From Kryptolebias marmoratus (Eukaryota > Chordata > Actinopteri > Cyprinodontiformes > Rivulidae), in NCBI RefSeq assembly GCF_001649575.2, contig NC_051445.1, positions 7,710,408 to 7,774,407 of the forward strand: 64,000 nucleotides of DNA. Reading direction: 5' to 3'. A program made the translations under genes and the position numbers. Position 1 is the stretch's first letter. The number at the start of each line of letters is the position of its first letter. Shown piece by piece: positions 61,977 through 64,000 of this stretch. Under the pieces are notes generated by a model. That model was not told where the DNA came from. It saw nothing but the letters and a program-made list of their open reading frames with translations, and ran no database searches.

Positions 61977-63875
61977 GGGAGGGAGTCTCAAAAATGTCTC
62001 AAAATGGGTGGGGGTTCTCAATTTCCTGGCTTGAGCTGCAAAGGCATACAGGATTGCAATAGAAAATTCAATAATTTTCTTAAATATTTGAGTCACCAGC
62101 TTGTGTCCAAAAGTCACAGCCCAGTGAGATACTACCTTTAGTGTCACAACCCACTTCTGCCAGGACTCAAATATAACTTTGGCTTAAGCCATCAGTTGAT
62201 AACCAGTTCATAACAAGTTTTTAACTAGTTCTGGCATCCTCACCAGTCAGTAATCAATCTTCTTGTTGCAGATTCTTATTTAAGTGTTTCAAGATTTGTG
62301 TATACAATATATGAATACAACAAAGTGTTATGAGTAAAGAGTTTGAAAATAATTTACTTTCTATTTGTACCTGGTAAATAAAGGTTTAAATACATCAGCA
62401 AATTACAAAATAAAGTTTTTGTTGCATTTTAGAAATTCTGTGATTGTTTTTCTTGCAGTTACAAACTACATGTCTATAAATAACTGAATTCATTCACTTT
62501 TCGACCTACTGAAGTCTTCATGTCAGGTTAGACAGTTAGGGTAATTCCTGACAGACAAATGGAAACAAAAAAAGTGGAAAATATTTTAAATTCGATAGAC
62601 AAAACAAATATTAGCTGTCTATTGGCAAGGCAGAAAAGACAGGATTCTGTTAAAGCAAATGGTCTATATGCATGCAAACCGTGTCTGTACAGTATACGTG
62701 TGCATGTGTGCACATGTGTACAGTGCGCCCACAGGCAGACACATGGGAGCCTGAGAAGCAGTGAATATTATAGAGAAGTGGACCACAGACGAACCAGGCC
62801 TAAAGCCAACAGACAGGCCCCACTCATAAATTTTCTCTGACGCCTCTCCCATCTGACTCCATGTCACTCTTCCTCCATCACGCTGTCATTTATTTTTTTT
62901 TTTTTTCTCCATTTTGCATGTGCTTATCTGCTTTGTCTTAGTCTCTGCATGCCTTTTTCTTTTTAATGCTGGCAAAAATAAGTTTTCACTTTCTAAATAT
63001 TCAAAGGCTTCAAATTCGGACTAATTTAAAGATGAAGTGGATAAAATAAGCCTCGTATATTTCTGTGGCTTTTCGGGCACGCTTAAAAATATAACTTTTA
63101 CCCATGAATGTTCAAACTTAAGGTTATGCAACAGCATATTAAATACTTTACTTAGCCCCTTAAATACTTTGGCAAGTTTTCAGTAAAAGTCAAACAACAG
63201 CAGCAGAAAAGAGTCCAAAAGTTCACAGATATATTTAGTACGAGCAAACTACACTGTTAGTACATGACTCTAGTCCCCTAATTTTGATTTGTCTATGGTT
63301 TTAAGGGGGCTCACATTATGTAAAATACATAACAAGAAATAATTTTAGCAACCATTCTCATCTTGGCTGAATGTAAAAGAAAACACCTCATAATTTGGCT
63401 ACGGAAAATTTAAAGAAGATAAAACAGTGAAAGTTCCTCTTTAAAAAGCGATGCACAAAACCATGCCACTTTGCAACCTCCACATACAGGTCTATTATTG
63501 TTTTCTGTTCTTAGTCACAGCCCATCCATCCACCTTGACTTGTTCTTTTTTCTCTCTCAGCAGTTAAGGTGTCAGGAAGGCTTCGATCTTTTCAGCAGGC
63601 AAAATGAGTAGTGAATGGCAGAAATGAGACTGATTTTAATCAGAGCCTATAATTACATTGCTGCTGTTGTTGTGACTGATGCTGACAGCAGCCAGTCTTC
63701 CTATCTCTTTGTCCTTCAATATATCGCTCTTTTTTTCTCAAGCACAACCTGTCTCACTGTCAGCTGGAACGTGTCTCACTCTGTCTTTCAGTAGCCCTGT
63801 TTATCCTACTTGTCTTCTGTGTCCTCAGCTGTCAGACCAACTGTGATTTGAATTAGGTGCATTTTGTTTTAGATG
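61977..63875. other. gene-free stretch
   Basis: No exon or recognised transposon; a T run lies near 62892-62907. Confidence 0.6.
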
Positions 63876-63893
63876 TATTATTATTATTATTAT
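63876..63893 (+). repeat. (ATT)n microsatellite flanking the structured module
   Basis: ATT units lead directly into the GC-rich cloverleaf module. Confidence 0.9.
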
Positions 63894-63977
63894 TAGGGTT
63901 CCAAGCCCGCGGAAGCAAGCGGGCGGCCAATGCAAGGCATGGCCGTTCGCCTGCTCCCAGCGGAGCAGGGAACCCTA
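63894..63977. repeat. GC-rich module with cloverleaf (four-way junction) potential
   Basis: A 9-bp outer stem TAGGGTTCC/GGAACCCTA (63894-63902, 63969-63977) encloses three hairpins: GCCCGC/GCGGGC (63905-63910, 63919-63924), GGCC-A-ATGC/GCATGGCC (63925-63933, 63937-63944) and CTGCTCC/GGAGCAG (63951-63957, 63962-63968). The pairings are exact apart from one bulged A. It is flanked by (ATT)n on the left and 'attgtttttgtaaggattttt' on the right, and the window ends 23 bases later. It is not a tRNA: no A or B box fits. Probably a repeat module; its family is unknown to me. Confidence 0.8.
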
Positions 63978-64000
63978 TTGTTTTTGTAAGGATTTTTCAT

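Noticed and set aside
61680..62147. 155-codon minus-strand ORF
   Set aside because: It overlaps the SINE-like fragment at 61873-61976, has no recognisable domain and no splice or promoter context.
63894..63977. tRNA gene suggested by the cloverleaf fold
   Set aside because: Stem lengths and loops do not fit a tRNA, and no A box, B box or anticodon arm pattern is present.

Overview
The window looks like nuclear DNA of a teleost fish. It is AT-rich and intron- and repeat-dominated, with many CA, AT and AG microsatellites. It carries decayed copies of transposon families familiar from fish genomes: Tc1/mariner, Harbinger, a non-LTR retrotransposon with an ATGG tail, a Penelope-like element and a solo LTR. 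There are no operons, ribosome binding sites, tRNA genes or CRISPR arrays, so prokaryotic features do not apply.

Only one protein-coding feature can be supported. Positions 1356-3026 on the plus strand are the large C-terminal coding exon of a FOXO forkhead transcription factor. It begins at the conserved FOXO intron boundary inside the forkhead domain and ends in a FOXO transactivation segment and stop codon. The end of the protein and a degenerate third AKT motif favour foxo6; foxo3 is the main alternative. Positions 1-1355 are the end of the preceding intron. An (AAAC)19 tract abuts the stop codon, and the 3'UTR probably runs to a poly(A) signal near 5434.

The remaining ~58 kb holds no exon I can identify with confidence. 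It is a gene desert downstream of the FOXO gene, or possibly intron of a neighbour. Its main contents are: (i) at least eleven copies of one dispersed repeat family with TIR-like ends, an internal unit of about 280-300 bp and a palindrome near one end; (ii) four copies of a repeat ending in ATGG units; (iii) a Harbinger transposon relic nested in a reverse-transcriptase relic at 14.7-16.5 kb; (iv) a Penelope-like endonuclease tail at 23.7-24.1 kb; (v) a Tc1 transposase fragment beside a 74-bp perfect palindrome at 27.1-27.7 kb; (vi) a 700-bp solo LTR inserted in a copy of family (i) at 47.2-47.9 kb; (vii) a GC-rich module at 63.89-63.98 kb that folds into a cloverleaf.

Between the repeats are unique blocks with palindromic homeobox- or octamer-type motifs and one CpG cluster, which could be regulatory elements. 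That is inference from motifs only. The most interesting items are the cloverleaf module at the right edge and the multi-copy repeat family. One possible small exon at 26.4 kb and one unexplained minus-strand ORF at 52.7-52.9 kb are listed as findings, not genes.
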